Part shown: positions 1 through 7,398 of the stretch, piece by piece
Numbering within the stretch: position 1 is the first letter of the stretch
Layout of the letters: every line of letters starts with the position of its first letter
NCBI GenBank assembly: GCA_023430825.1
Contig: JAEYYL010000044.1
Coordinates: 1 to 20,779 of the forward strand
DNA length: 20,779 bases
Direction: 5' to 3'
From: Verrucomicrobiota bacterium
GTDB lineage: Bacteria > Verrucomicrobiota > Verrucomicrobiia > Opitutales > Opitutaceae
Notes under the pieces: model-generated
Database searches by the model: none
What the model saw: only the letters and a program-made list of their open reading frames with translations
What the model was told of the DNA's origin: nothing
Translations under genes and position numbers: made by a program

Positions 1-1
1 G

Positions 2-226
2 CGCATCCGCGAACGCGAATGGCACGAATCGCAGGAGATGCGCGACCTGCCCGGCGGCGCGCTCGAACTCCGCCTGCGACTCGGCGCGCTCGTCGAGGTC
101 GAGCAATGGATTCTCGGCTGGGGCGCCCACGCCGAGGTCATCGCCCCCGCCGAACTCCGCACCAGCCTCCGCCGCACTGCCACCGCCCTCGCCAAAACCT
201 ACGCCGCGAAACGGCCCGCGCCTTGA
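2..226 (+). CDS. WYL-domain transcriptional regulator, C-terminal fragment
   Basis: The reading frame enters from the left edge and ends at TGA 224-226, so only the last 74 residues are present. The visible part, with REWHESQEMRDLPGG, then LELRLRLGALVEVEQWILGW and AHAEVIAPAELR, is typical of the C-terminal extension of WYL-domain regulators (the YafY/PafBC type). These proteins have an N-terminal winged helix-turn-helix and a ligand-sensing WYL domain, both outside the window. Family membership rests on this pattern alone; the target genes cannot be inferred. An internal ATG at 38 is not a credible start because the conserved pattern continues upstream of it. Confidence 0.72.
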   Translation, partial: RIREREWHESQEMRDLPGGALELRLRLGALVEVEQWILGWGAHAEVIAPAELRTSLRRTATALAKTYAAKRPAP

Positions 227-228
227 CC

Positions 229-244
229 AGTCCTCCGCAGGACT
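229..244 (+). terminator. short hairpin after the WYL gene, weak terminator candidate
   Basis: AGTCCT-CCGC-AGGACT forms a perfect 6-bp stem two bases after the stop codon. It is followed by a moderately T-rich stretch (TTAAATCTTTTCC) rather than a clean T run. It could be a weak intrinsic terminator or another small palindromic repeat. The rest of the 227-311 gap shows nothing else. Confidence 0.3.
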
Positions 245-311
245 TGATCGTTAAATCTTTTCCGGCCTTCGTTCGTCATTCCGTCGCCAACCTCTCGTCC
301 TCTCCCCTCTC

Positions 312-1673
312 GTGAAACCTTCTCGCCATCCCGCCCCGTTCCACGTCTCGCGCCGCTCGTTCCTCAAGCGCTGCACGCTCCTCGCCGCCGCCACCGGTCT
401 GCCGCTCTGGTTCGTCGAGCGCCAGCTCCTCGCCGCCGAGACGCCCGCCAAACCTCTCTCGCCCAACGACCGCCCGCGCATCGCCCTCGTCGGTTGCGGC
501 GGCATGGGCAAGGCCGACGCCGGCAACGCCGCCAACCATGGCGACATCGTCGCCCTCTGCGATGTCGACGACACGCACACCGCCGAGGCCGTCGCCCGCT
601 TCACCGTCGACGACAAAGTCCCCGCCGGCTTCAGCGATTTCCGCCGCCTCCTCGAACGCGACGACATCGACGTCGTGATCAACGCCACGCCCGATCACTG
701 GCACTCGTTGATCAACATCGCCTGCGCGAAAGCCGGCAAGGACGTCTATGCCGAGAAGCCCCTCACGCTCACCATCGGCGAAGGCCGCTACGTCGTCCAG
801 GCTGTGCGCGACCACAAGATCGTCCTCCAAACCGGCACCCAGCAGCGCAGCTCCAAACGCTTCCGCCTCGCCTGCGAACTCGTCCGCAACGGCCGCCTCG
901 GGAAACTGAAGAAGGCCGACGTCTGGCTCCCCGCCGGCCTCGTCGGCGGCCCGTTCGAGTCCGCCCCCGTGCCCGCCGGCCTCAACTGGGACTACTGGGT
1001 CGGCCAGTCACCAAAAGTTGAATACGTCCGCGAGCGCTGCCACGGCACGTTCCGCTTCTGGTATGACTATTCCGGCGGCACGATGACCGACTGGGGCGCG
1101 CACCACAACGACATCGCCTACTGGGCCATCGGCCTCATCGCGCCGACCGAGGTCGCCTCCACCCGCCTCTCGACACCCGTCCCCGGCGGCTACGACGCCT
1201 ACGCCGATTACACGGTGAACTACACCTACGCCAACGGCATCGCGCTCAACATCCACACCACGAAGGACGACAGCATCTACGGCGAAATCCTGAACCGCGA
1301 CGGCCAGCGCAACGGCATCCGTTTCGAGGGCACCGACGGCTGGATCTGGGTCAACCGCCAGGGCATCAAGGCCAGCGATCCCGCGCTGGTCGAGCAGCCG
1401 CTCGCGGAAAACGCCGAGCGGCTCTACGAGAGCAACGATCACTGGCAGAATTTCTTCGACTGCGTGCGTTCGCGCGAGCTGCCGATCTGCGACGTCGAGA
1501 CCGGCCACCGCTCCGCCAACATGTGCCACCTCGGCGCGATCTCGCTCCGCACCGGCCACAAGCTGACCTGGGATTACACCGCGGAGAAATTCACCGGCGA
1601 ACACGCCGCCGAGGCGAACCGCTATCTCACCCGCGAGATGCGCGCCCCCTACGACTACAGCTTCGTCAGCTGA
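312..1673 (+). CDS. Tat-exported Gfo/Idh/MocA-family oxidoreductase
   Basis: Probable NAD(P)-dependent sugar or polyol oxidoreductase acting outside the cytoplasm. The 453-residue protein starts at GTG 312; this start is preferred because it gives a full twin-arginine signal (SRRSFLKR, residues 13-20) followed by a hydrophobic stretch ending near AAE at 41-43. The Rossmann fold begins at residue 56, with the dinucleotide loop GCGGMG at 61-66 and an acidic residue, D84, ending strand 2. The family EKP motif is at 148-150, after NATPDHWH (124-131). A C-terminal-domain motif, TDWGAHHNDIAYW, lies near residues 258-271. Secreted members with DHWH are frequent in Verrucomicrobiota and Planctomycetota. 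The substrate is unknown. No Shine-Dalgarno motif precedes the start, and the gene looks monocistronic. Confidence 0.88.
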   Translation: MKPSRHPAPFHVSRRSFLKRCTLLAAATGLPLWFVERQLLAAETPAKPLSPNDRPRIALVGCGGMGKADAGNAANHGDIVALCDVDDTHTAEAVARFTVDDKVPAGFSDFRRLLERDDIDVVINATPDHWHSLINIACAKAGKDVYAEKPLTLTIGEGRYVVQAVRDHKIVLQTGTQQRSSKRFRLACELVRNGRLGKLKKADVWLPAGLVGGPFESAPVPAGLNWDYWVGQSPKVEYVRERCHGTFRFWYDYSGGTMTDWGAHHNDIAYWAIGLIAPTEVASTRLSTPVPGGYDAYADYTVNYTYANGIALNIHTTKDDSIYGEILNRDGQRNGIRFEGTDGWIWVNRQGIKASDPALVEQPLAENAERLYESNDHWQNFFDCVRSRELPICDVETGHRSANMCHLGAISLRTGHKLTWDYTAEKFTGEHAAEANRYLTREMRAPYDYSFVS

Positions 1674-1689
1674 CCGCCCATCTCCGAGG

Positions 1690-1751
1690 GTAGGAGCCTG
1701 CTCGCAGGCGATTCCGTCCGCGCCCCGTGGCTCCCTCCGTGAGGAGCGGGA
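1690..1751 (+). repeat. bipartite hairpin repeat, copy A
   Basis: GTAG (1690-1693) is followed by the hairpin GCCTGC-tc-GCAGGC (1696-1709). A second, 27-nt module at 1725-1751 has a GTGA loop (1739-1742). The same two-part unit recurs at 10440-10500 and 13759-13813. Relative to those copies the stem here has a compensated change (CTGC/GCAG becomes CTCC/GGAG). It lies in the 1674-2012 gap, which holds only repeats. Confidence 0.7.
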
Positions 1752-1779
1752 CCACCGCGGCGCCCTCACCGTGCTTAAG

Positions 1780-1853
1780 TTCCGGATACGCCGGCCGCGC
1801 GCCCCTCTGCGCGCGCACGCCGGAACGTATTCGCCGTGGCTCTACGCGTGAGG
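1780..1853. repeat. GC-rich inverted repeat plus degenerate piece of the bipartite repeat
   Basis: TTCCGG (1780-1785) pairs with CCGGAA (1820-1825) and encloses a GCGCGC...GCGCGC stem. Immediately after, GCCGTGGCTCTACGCGTGAG (1833-1852) resembles the start of the second module of the bipartite repeat but no longer forms its stem. It is probably a decayed copy. Confidence 0.4.
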
Positions 1854-1861
1854 CTTGTTAC

Positions 1862-1982
1862 CCAGAAATCACAGAGGGCCGACACGGAGGAAGCAGGAGG
1901 CCACAAGGTGCTTCGGATTTGCATCAAGCATTTCGCTCTGTGGCCTCTGGGTCGGAGCTCTGTGCTCTCTGTGTTCCCTCCG
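1862..1982. repeat. interrupted palindrome built on the word CACAGAG
   Basis: The left arm, from about 1862, contains CACAGAGGGCCGACACGGAG and GGAGGCCACAAGGTGCTT. The right arm, up to about 1982, reads back imperfectly as its reverse complement, with AAGCATTTCGCTCTGTGGCC and GCTCTGTGCTCTCTGTGTTC. The central loop is near 1920-1927. It fills the convergent gap between the oxidoreductase and the GH1 gene, where a transcript-ending structure would be expected. Arm matching is imperfect and was judged by eye. Confidence 0.6.
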
Positions 1983-2012
1983 TTTGGTTCGTTGAGGTGT
2001 GATGTATGCGGG

Positions 2013-3365
2013 CTAGATCCCCGCCCCATTCGTCCGGATCACGTCGCGATACCAGTGCGCCGAATCCTTCAACGTCCGCTGCTGCGTCGCATAGTCCACG
2101 TGCACCAGCCCGAAGCGATAACGATACCCCTCCGCCCACTCGAAATTATCCATCAACGACCACGCGAAATACCCCTCCACCGGCACGCCGTCCGCGATCG
2201 CCTGCTTTAGTCCGCCCAGGTAACGCCCGAGATAATCGATGCGGTGCGCGTCGTGCACCGCGCCGTCCCGCGCCACCCAATCGTGCCCCGCCATGCCGTT
2301 CTCGGTGATCACGATCGGCAGGCCGCTCCGCTCGTGCGCAAACCGCGGACCCCAACGCAACGCGCCAGGCATCACGTTCCAGTGGTTGTGCGTCTGCGGA
2401 AATCCCGTAGGAAACGGCAACTGCTCGACATCGCCCTTCCGCCCGCCCCGGCAGAAAACGCCGTTGTAAATATTCAGCCCCAGGAAATCCAGCGGCTGCG
2501 CGATCGTGCGCATCTCCTCCGCCGTGAACGCCGGCACCGCCGCGCCGTGCAACCGCCGCCCCTGCTCCGGATAACACCCGTGCAACACCGGCTCCAGCCA
2601 CCACGCGTGATTCCACACCCCCGGCTTCACGATCGCCCCATACGCCTCGCGCGCCGCCGCGATATCATCCACCGACTCCGTCGCCGGCACCGGGATGTCG
2701 CCCGTCGGCGCCCAGCCCACGCGCGGCGGTCGCTTCGCCCGCTCGCGGATCGTCTCCACCGCGCGCCCGTGCGCCAGCATCGCATGATGCGCCGCCAGCA
2801 GCACCTGCGACAGCGCCAGCCGCTCGCCCGGCGCATGCACCCCCGTCTCATGCCCGAGGCCCACGAAACACTGCGGCTCGTTCAACGTGATCCATCGCGT
2901 CACGCGGTCCGACAACTTGTCCACCACCACGCGCGCGTAGTCCGCAAACCACCGCGGGCTGTCGGGATTCAGCCACCCGCCGCGACGGTGCAGCGCCAGC
3001 GGAAAATCCCAGTGAAACAACGTCAGCCACGGCTCGATCTGCGCCGCCAGCAACTCGTCGACCAGCCGGTCGTAAAAACCCAGCCCCGCGCCATTCACCA
3101 CGCCCGCGCCTTCCGGCATCACGCGCGGCCACGCCACGGAAAACCGATACGCCTTCAGCCCGATCTCCCGCATCGTCGCCACGTCCTCGCGATAACGCCG
3201 GTAATGCTCGCAGGCCACGCGCCCGTCCTCGTGCGCATGCACCCGGCCGGGTTGCGCACAGAACGCATCCCACACCGACGCCCCGCGCCCGTCCTGTTCG
3301 ACGGCGCCTTCAATCTGGTAGGCCGAGGTCGCAGCGCCCCAGGCAAAATTCGACGGAAAACTCAT
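2013..3365 (-). CDS. GH1 beta-glycosidase (beta-glucosidase-like)
   Basis: Cytoplasmic family GH1 glycosidase that hydrolyses beta-linked glucosides or related glycosides by a retaining mechanism. The start at 3365 gives 450 residues beginning MSFPSNFAWGAATSAYQIEG, the canonical GH1 N-terminus; a longer frame to 3452 adds 29 residues without family features. The acid/base is E163 in TLNEP and the nucleophile E355 in ITENG. Substrate-site residues Q17 (QIEG) and H118 (LFHWD) are present, and the C-terminal DNFEWAEGY motif is at 406-414. Length matches the family (about 440-480) and there is no signal peptide. The gene lies 99 bp downstream of the LacI gene on the same strand, so the pair is probably co-regulated. 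The exact substrate cannot be read from sequence. Confidence 0.93.
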   Translation of the reverse strand: MSFPSNFAWGAATSAYQIEGAVEQDGRGASVWDAFCAQPGRVHAHEDGRVACEHYRRYREDVATMREIGLKAYRFSVAWPRVMPEGAGVVNGAGLGFYDRLVDELLAAQIEPWLTLFHWDFPLALHRRGGWLNPDSPRWFADYARVVVDKLSDRVTRWITLNEPQCFVGLGHETGVHAPGERLALSQVLLAAHHAMLAHGRAVETIRERAKRPPRVGWAPTGDIPVPATESVDDIAAAREAYGAIVKPGVWNHAWWLEPVLHGCYPEQGRRLHGAAVPAFTAEEMRTIAQPLDFLGLNIYNGVFCRGGRKGDVEQLPFPTGFPQTHNHWNVMPGALRWGPRFAHERSGLPIVITENGMAGHDWVARDGAVHDAHRIDYLGRYLGGLKQAIADGVPVEGYFAWSLMDNFEWAEGYRYRFGLVHVDYATQQRTLKDSAHWYRDVIRTNGAGI

Positions 3366-3464
3366 GTTGATTTTTCGCCCGTCCACCGCGAATCCCCGTG
3401 AGGCGCGAGGGCGAGCGCGCGACTGTAGCGCCTCCTCCACGACGCGCGTCAAGGAGCCCGCCGC

Positions 3465-4562
3465 TCACACCGCACTCGATTTTATGCTTGCTGATGAATG
3501 AATCCCCGCCCGGCCCCGGCGCGGCGGCACATCGCTTCCATCCAGCCACATGCCTTCGATCAGCGTGTGATTCGGCGCATGCACCAGCCCGCGCTGGTTG
3601 GTCTTCATCAGGATCGCCAGCTGCTCCACCGCCCGCGCGCCCACGATGCGGTGATTCTGCCGCATGCCCGCGTTCGAACCCACGCCCGGCACTAGATCCA
3701 GCGTCGCCACCACGATCTCCCGCGGCAGCGCCCAGCCCTTCGCCCGCAGCGCATCGGGCACCACGTGCCAGTTGCTCACGACCGCATCCACCTCATGCGC
3801 CCGCGCCCACGTCGTGAGCCTCCCGCCGATCTCACCCCGGTTCGCCGCCACCAGCAAACACGGCGGAATCCTCACCAGGTCCGCGAACTGCGCCACCTCG
3901 ACGTAATAGCCCGCCGCAAAAGCGTTGCGCAGATAAAATTCCTCGCGCTCCCCCACCGCCAACCCGATGCGACGGTAACCGAGCGACCTCAGCCGCCGCA
4001 CCGCCGCCCGCACGATCCTCGCCTGGTGATTGGAGATCATGTGCAGCGACAACCCCAACTGCTGCGACTCGATCAGCACCACGCTGAACCGCGCCCAGTC
4101 CAGCTGAAACTCCGCCATCCGGTCGGTCAACGCCCCCACGATCACTCCCATGATCCCGCGGGCCGCCAGCGTCCGGTCGATTTTTCCGCCCGCCGCCGCC
4201 GCCCCGCGCGATCCCAGGTAAAACACCTCGAGGCGATAACCGATCTGCGCCGCATGCTCCTGCGCGCCCTCCACGAATTCAAGATGTGGATACGAGGCCG
4301 CCAGCTCCCGCCGGTCCCGGAAGTTCGCGAGGAACGCCATCGTGACCGGCGCCTTCGCCGCTTGCTTCCCCGCACGGTAGAAACTCAGCGCCGACAACAT
4401 CGGATCCGGCGCGTAACCCAGCTCCCGCGCGACCTCCTGCAACCGCCGCCGGGTCGCCTCCGGCAACCGCGGATCGTTGCGCAGCGCGAGCGACACCGTC
4501 GTCTGGTGCACCCCCGCCGCGCGGGCGACATCCTGCATCGTCGTTCGGCGCCGCGGCTCCAT
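3465..4562 (-). CDS. LacI-family transcriptional regulator
   Basis: Sugar-responsive DNA-binding regulator. The LacI helix-turn-helix, TMQDVARAAGVHQTTVSLAL, lies at residues 8-27. It is followed by a hinge region (RRRLQEVARELGYAPDP) and a periplasmic-binding-protein-like effector domain to the C-terminus. The chosen start, 4562, has GAGG nine bases upstream and puts the HTH at the usual distance from the N-terminus (365 residues). Starts at 4592 or 4589 would add ten or nine residues and cannot be excluded. Upstream at 4630-4652 lies a perfect palindrome that may be its operator. The adjacent downstream GH1 gene is the most likely target. The effector is unknown. Confidence 0.9.
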   Translation of the reverse strand: MEPRRRTTMQDVARAAGVHQTTVSLALRNDPRLPEATRRRLQEVARELGYAPDPMLSALSFYRAGKQAAKAPVTMAFLANFRDRRELAASYPHLEFVEGAQEHAAQIGYRLEVFYLGSRGAAAAGGKIDRTLAARGIMGVIVGALTDRMAEFQLDWARFSVVLIESQQLGLSLHMISNHQARIVRAAVRRLRSLGYRRIGLAVGEREEFYLRNAFAAGYYVEVAQFADLVRIPPCLLVAANRGEIGGRLTTWARAHEVDAVVSNWHVVPDALRAKGWALPREIVVATLDLVPGVGSNAGMRQNHRIVGARAVEQLAILMKTNQRGLVHAPNHTLIEGMWLDGSDVPPRRGRAGIHSSASIKSSAV

Positions 4563-4629
4563 GGTCACCGTCCTCAGAGCCAGAGCCATCATTCTTTAGC
4601 AAGACCGGAAGCCCTGCAGCCCCAGGCAC

Positions 4630-4652
4630 AATGTCATATAATGTATGACATT
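4630..4652. promoter_or_regulatory. perfect 9+9 bp palindrome upstream of the LacI gene, candidate operator
   Basis: AATGTCATA-TAATG-TATGACATT is a perfect inverted repeat with a 5-bp spacer. It is strikingly AT-rich inside very GC-rich surroundings. It is centred about 50-80 bp upstream of the LacI start (depending on which ATG is used), a fitting place for an autoregulatory operator. LacI-type proteins bind such dyads as dimers. Binding is inferred, not shown. Confidence 0.6.
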
Positions 4653-4746
4653 CGCCCTTCGCCCTCAGCCCCCCAGCGGCGCGCATACTCAGTCCGCGTC
4701 GCGATCCATTGCTCTGGCAAAACCTCAATGCCCACCTGGCGCGAAA

Positions 4747-4775
4747 GTAGGTTGCGCGCTACGTGCGCGCGCTCG
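4747..4775 (+). repeat. GTAG-footed hairpin (REP-like)
   Basis: GTAG (4747-4750) precedes a GC-only stem, GCGCGC-TACGT-GCGCGC, at 4754-4770. It lies a few bases beyond the stop of the minus-strand methyltransferase. The format matches the other GTAG hairpins of this window, but the stem sequence is different and simple enough to have arisen independently. Confidence 0.45.
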
Positions 4776-4781
4776 ACCCGG

Positions 4782-5519
4782 CTACCGACGCACCACCAGT
4801 TCCCACAGCAGCACCGCCGCCGCCACCGACACGTTCAGCGACTCTACTTTCCCGCTGCCGGGGATCGTCACGAGCCGCATGCACGCCGCCGCCACATCCG
4901 GCGCCAGCCCGTGCTCCTCGTTGCCCAGCACAAGCGCGACCGCTTTCCCCTTCGCGTCCGCCGCGTGCAGCCTCCCGCCGCGCGCCGCGGCACCGACGAC
5001 GTCGTAGCCGGCGTGCTTTAACCCGCGCAAAAACTCCGCCAGCCCGCGCACGCGCAACACCTCCACATGCGCGAGCCCGCCCTCGGCCACGCGAAACGCC
5101 GCCTCGCCCGGCACCGCTGCGGACGGATCGTCCGGCAGCACGATCCGCGGCACGCCGAAAAACGCGGCCGTCCGCGCGATCGCGCCGAGATTGTGCGCGT
5201 TGCCCACGCGATCGAGCACGAGCACGGCCTCGCCGCGCCGCGCCCACTCGCGCAGCTCGCTCGTCGCCGGCGCGCGCAGCTCCGCCGCCTCCACCACCGC
5301 CACGATCCCGCCATGATGCCGTGTGCCCGCGACTTTCTCCAACTCCGCCGGCTCGACGCAGCGATAAACCTTTTTCGCCTGCGCGAGCGCCTTGCAAATC
5401 ACGCCGATCTTCCGGCCGGTCGCGTAATCGAAGAACAACCGCTTGATCGCGCCAGGCTCCGACGCGAACTGCGCCCGCACCGCCGCCAGCCCGCAAATCG
5501 TGATTTCCTTCGGCTTCAC
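4782..5519 (-). CDS. SpoU/TrmH-family RNA 2'-O-methyltransferase
   Basis: SAM-dependent ribose 2'-O-methyltransferase of the knotted SPOUT superfamily, acting on rRNA or tRNA. All three SpoU motifs are present: motif 1 LVLDRVGNAHNLGAIARTA (N110, R116), motif 2 LVLGNEEHGL (N200, E201) and motif 3 IPGSGKVESLNVSVA (residues 219-233). A small N-terminal substrate-binding domain occupies roughly residues 1-90. The GTG start at 5519 (246 residues, VKPKEITICGLAAVR) is preferred. The open frame continues to 5663, but its extra 48 residues translate the repeat block at 5603-5691 and look unlike protein. It could be RlmB-like or YfiF-like; the target nucleotide cannot be assigned. Confidence 0.86.
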   Translation of the reverse strand: MKPKEITICGLAAVRAQFASEPGAIKRLFFDYATGRKIGVICKALAQAKKVYRCVEPAELEKVAGTRHHGGIVAVVEAAELRAPATSELREWARRGEAVLVLDRVGNAHNLGAIARTAAFFGVPRIVLPDDPSAAVPGEAAFRVAEGGLAHVEVLRVRGLAEFLRGLKHAGYDVVGAAARGGRLHAADAKGKAVALVLGNEEHGLAPDVAAACMRLVTIPGSGKVESLNVSVAAAVLLWELVVRR

Positions 5520-5602
5520 CGCTCGAACAAACGACCGCCGGGCCCCAAGCACGCAAGAATCAATCCGCGAGTCCCTCCCTCCGCGCCAGACGACCGAAAT
5601 GA

Positions 5603-5691
5603 AACCACCGATAAACACGGATGAACACCGATGCGGTTCCCTCGCCGGAGCCAGATCCTCCATCCGTGTTCATCTGGGTCCATCCGTGGTT
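5603..5691. repeat. interrupted palindrome built on CCATCCGTG, first unit
   Basis: The left arm (5603-5633, beginning AACCACCGATAAACACGGAT) and the right arm (5661-5691, ending GGTCCATCCGTGGTT) are reverse complements with several mismatches around a 27-nt loop. It occupies the 5520-5839 gap between the two methyltransferase genes. That gap contains no credible gene, only this unit and the one at 5756-5833. Confidence 0.65.
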
Positions 5692-5755
5692 GTATCTCGG
5701 GCGATCTAGCGAAGTTAAGCCCGCATGAAGATCCGATCCCTCGATCACCGCCTTT

Positions 5756-5833
5756 CATTCGTGTGCCTTCGTGTCCATCGTGGTTTCAATTTCCGGCTCG
5801 GAATCCGTGTCCATCGGTGTCCATCCGTGGTTC
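5756..5833. repeat. two further direct copies of the CCATCCGTGGTT arm
   Basis: Arms like the right arm at 5661-5691 recur at 5756-5786 (CGTGTCCATCGTGGTTT) and 5803-5832 (GGTGTCCATCCGTGGTT), in direct orientation. They sit just beyond the end of rlmM. Three same-sense arms and one inverted arm in 230 bp suggest repeated local duplication. Confidence 0.6.
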
Positions 5834-5839
5834 GTCACG

Positions 5840-6919
5840 TCACGCATCGGCCCGCCCCACCACCGTGAACTCCTCACGGTCGTGATAAAGATGCCGCACC
5901 GCCCACGCCCCGCCGCCCCGCGCGAACGGCGAACCTGCCCCGCGCACTTCCTTCAACAGCGCCACCGCATCCACGCGCCCGAATTTCAAATTCACCACGA
6001 AGTTCCGGCACCACCCACGCGCCAGCCACGGCTCGACAATGTGCCGCAGCACGTGATGCGGCTCCTCCACCATGTCGCAAAACAGCCAGTCGAAGGCCGC
6101 GCCGTCCGCCGGCGCGAACTTGAACGCATCCTCGCGCCGGTGCTCGATTCGCGGATGCCCCAGCGCGCCGCCCTTCAACGGCCCGTTGTCGATCGCCACC
6201 ACGTGCGCCCCGCGCTTCGCCGCACTATAACTCCAACCACCCGGCGCCGCCCCGAGATCGCACACCGTCTCGCCCTCCACCGGCTCGCGCCCGAGCACCG
6301 CGTAAGCCTCCTCCACTTTTAAGTAACTCCGCGACGGTGCGAGATCGTCGTCCGCCATCCGCCGCTGGCCGTGCGACCACGCCTCGCGCGCCACGAACGC
6401 CCGCCCGAAATCCGCAAAAAACACGAACAGCCCCCGCACCGCACCCACGCCCCGCGGCCGCTCCGGCGTCGCGAGTTTCGCCACGCGCGAAAGTTTCTTT
6501 TTCAACAACTCGCCGCACGCCACCTCGACCGCCGACACCCGCCGCCCCAGCCCGACGATCTCCGCCGGCCCGCCCCACACGCTCGGCCATGCCGCCTCGA
6601 TCCGCTCGCCGCGCAAACTCCCGAGAAAAAAATCCGCCACCCGCTGCGCGAGCGCGTTGACCGATTCGCCCCGCACCTCCACCGGCGCGATCAACGTCAG
6701 ATGCGGAAACGCCAATTCCGCCAAGGGTAGGTCCAGCAAAGGTAGGGACCGCTCTCCGAGCGGTCCGGTTAAACTCCCTCCCTCCCCTGAACTCCCGCCC
6801 GCCGCCACCCCGCCCGCGCGCACCCACCCCGGCCCTTGCTCCACCACCGCCATGCGATGCAGCTCCGCCACCTCGCGCGCGAGCAGCCCTTCAAATCCCG
6901 CCTGACCGATCAGCAACAT
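5840..6919 (-). CDS. rlmM: 23S rRNA 2'-O-ribose methyltransferase RlmM
   Basis: In E. coli, RlmM methylates the ribose of 23S rRNA C2498 using SAM. The C-terminal half matches the RlmM pattern closely: CDLGAAPGGW (220-229, SAM site), VAIDNGPL, FCDMVEEP, GWCRNFVVNLKFG (catalytic-type lysine K312) and HLYHDREEFTV. The start at 6919 gives 360 residues beginning MLLIGQAGFEGLLAREV, as in the family; an in-frame ATG at 6967 would add 16 residues of low-complexity sequence. The N-terminal region carries a Gly/Ser-rich stretch followed by residues encoded by a REP-like hairpin (about 52-60), which looks like an in-frame insertion. The gene is divergent from the DUF1653 gene. Confidence 0.87.
   Translation of the reverse strand: MLLIGQAGFEGLLAREVAELHRMAVVEQGPGWVRAGGVAAGGSSGEGGSLTGPLGERSLPLLDLPLAELAFPHLTLIAPVEVRGESVNALAQRVADFFLGSLRGERIEAAWPSVWGGPAEIVGLGRRVSAVEVACGELLKKKLSRVAKLATPERPRGVGAVRGLFVFFADFGRAFVAREAWSHGQRRMADDDLAPSRSYLKVEEAYAVLGREPVEGETVCDLGAAPGGWSYSAAKRGAHVVAIDNGPLKGGALGHPRIEHRREDAFKFAPADGAAFDWLFCDMVEEPHHVLRHIVEPWLARGWCRNFVVNLKFGRVDAVALLKEVRGAGSPFARGGGAWAVRHLYHDREEFTVVGRADA
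6742..6766 (+). repeat. GTAG-footed hairpin inside rlmM
   Basis: GTAG (6742-6745) is followed by a perfect 9-bp stem, GGACCGCTC-TCC-GAGCGGTCC (6746-6766). A second GTAG without a clear stem lies at 6727-6730. The block is within the rlmM coding region and keeps its frame. The TCC loop is shared with the hairpins at 15922 and 15966. Confidence 0.65.
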
Positions 6920-7032
6920 GTCCGCCGAACCCTGTCCCCCCGCCCTTCCGCGTCCAACCAAAAGCATGACCGCCCCCGCGCGCTCACCTTTTCTCCCTTG
7001 TTGAAACACCGCACCGTCGCGAGCGTCCGCAT

Positions 7033-7281
7033 ATGTCGTCGCTTCCCTCTTCGCCGCCCCGTCCCGCCGCACCCCCCCCCGGCCGCGACCGCCATTACAA
7101 AGGCAACGACTACCGCGTGCTCGGCCTCGCCCGCCACTCCGAGACCGGCGAACTCCTCGTCGTTTACCAGGCGCTCTACGGCGAACGCGGTTGGTGGCTC
7201 CGGCCACACGCCATGTTTTGCGAGTCCGTCGAGCTCGCCGGCCAGCGCGTCCCGCGCTTCGCCTTCGTCTCCGACACCTGA
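7033..7281 (+). CDS. DUF1653 domain protein
   Basis: Small 82-residue protein of unknown function. Residues 22-70 match the DUF1653 pattern: HYKGNDYRVLGLARHSET, then LVVYQALYGERGWWLRPHAMF. The N-terminal 20 residues are a Ser/Pro/Arg-rich lead-in, so a slightly later start is possible, but no other ATG or GTG fits well before the domain. It is divergent from rlmM, with about 110 bp between starts. A REP-like hairpin follows its stop. Family members are single-domain proteins without an assigned biochemical role as far as I know. Confidence 0.8.
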   Translation: MSSLPSSPPRPAAPPPGRDRHYKGNDYRVLGLARHSETGELLVVYQALYGERGWWLRPHAMFCESVELAGQRVPRFAFVSDT

Positions 7282-7293
7282 GTCCGCTCAGAA

Positions 7294-7320
7294 GATGGAA
7301 CCCGATGTCACGTCGGGTTG
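7294..7320 (+). repeat. REP-like hairpin, GGAACCCGATG type
   Basis: AACCCGATG-TCA-CGTCGGGTT (7299-7319) forms a 9-bp stem with one T-G wobble, preceded by ATGG. It has the same core as the inverted pair at 15961-16034. It contains the TTG at 7318, which could be mistaken for the start of the next gene, and it may also limit transcription out of the DUF1653 gene. Confidence 0.6.
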
Positions 7321-7398
7321 ACGCGCGGCGTCCTGAAAACCGCGGCATACGCCGGGTTTGAAATTGTCTTGGCCCATCCGCCGCGCACGCTCGCCGCG

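Noticed and set aside
1862..1982. CRISPR array or tRNA in the repeat-rich gap
   Set aside because: There are no regularly spaced identical repeats with unique spacers and no cloverleaf; the block is one imperfect palindrome.
3765..5021. 418-codon plus-strand open frame spanning the LacI gene and part of the methyltransferase gene
   Set aside because: Arg/His/Pro-rich shadow running across two minus-strand genes and their intergenic region.
5520..5663. N-terminal extension of the SpoU-type methyltransferase
   Set aside because: The added residues translate a repeat block and precede the conserved N-terminal domain; GTG 5519 fits better.
7318..7398. TTG start for the triple binding protein
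   Set aside because: The TTG lies within a REP-like hairpin, and ATG 7399 directly precedes the membrane segment.
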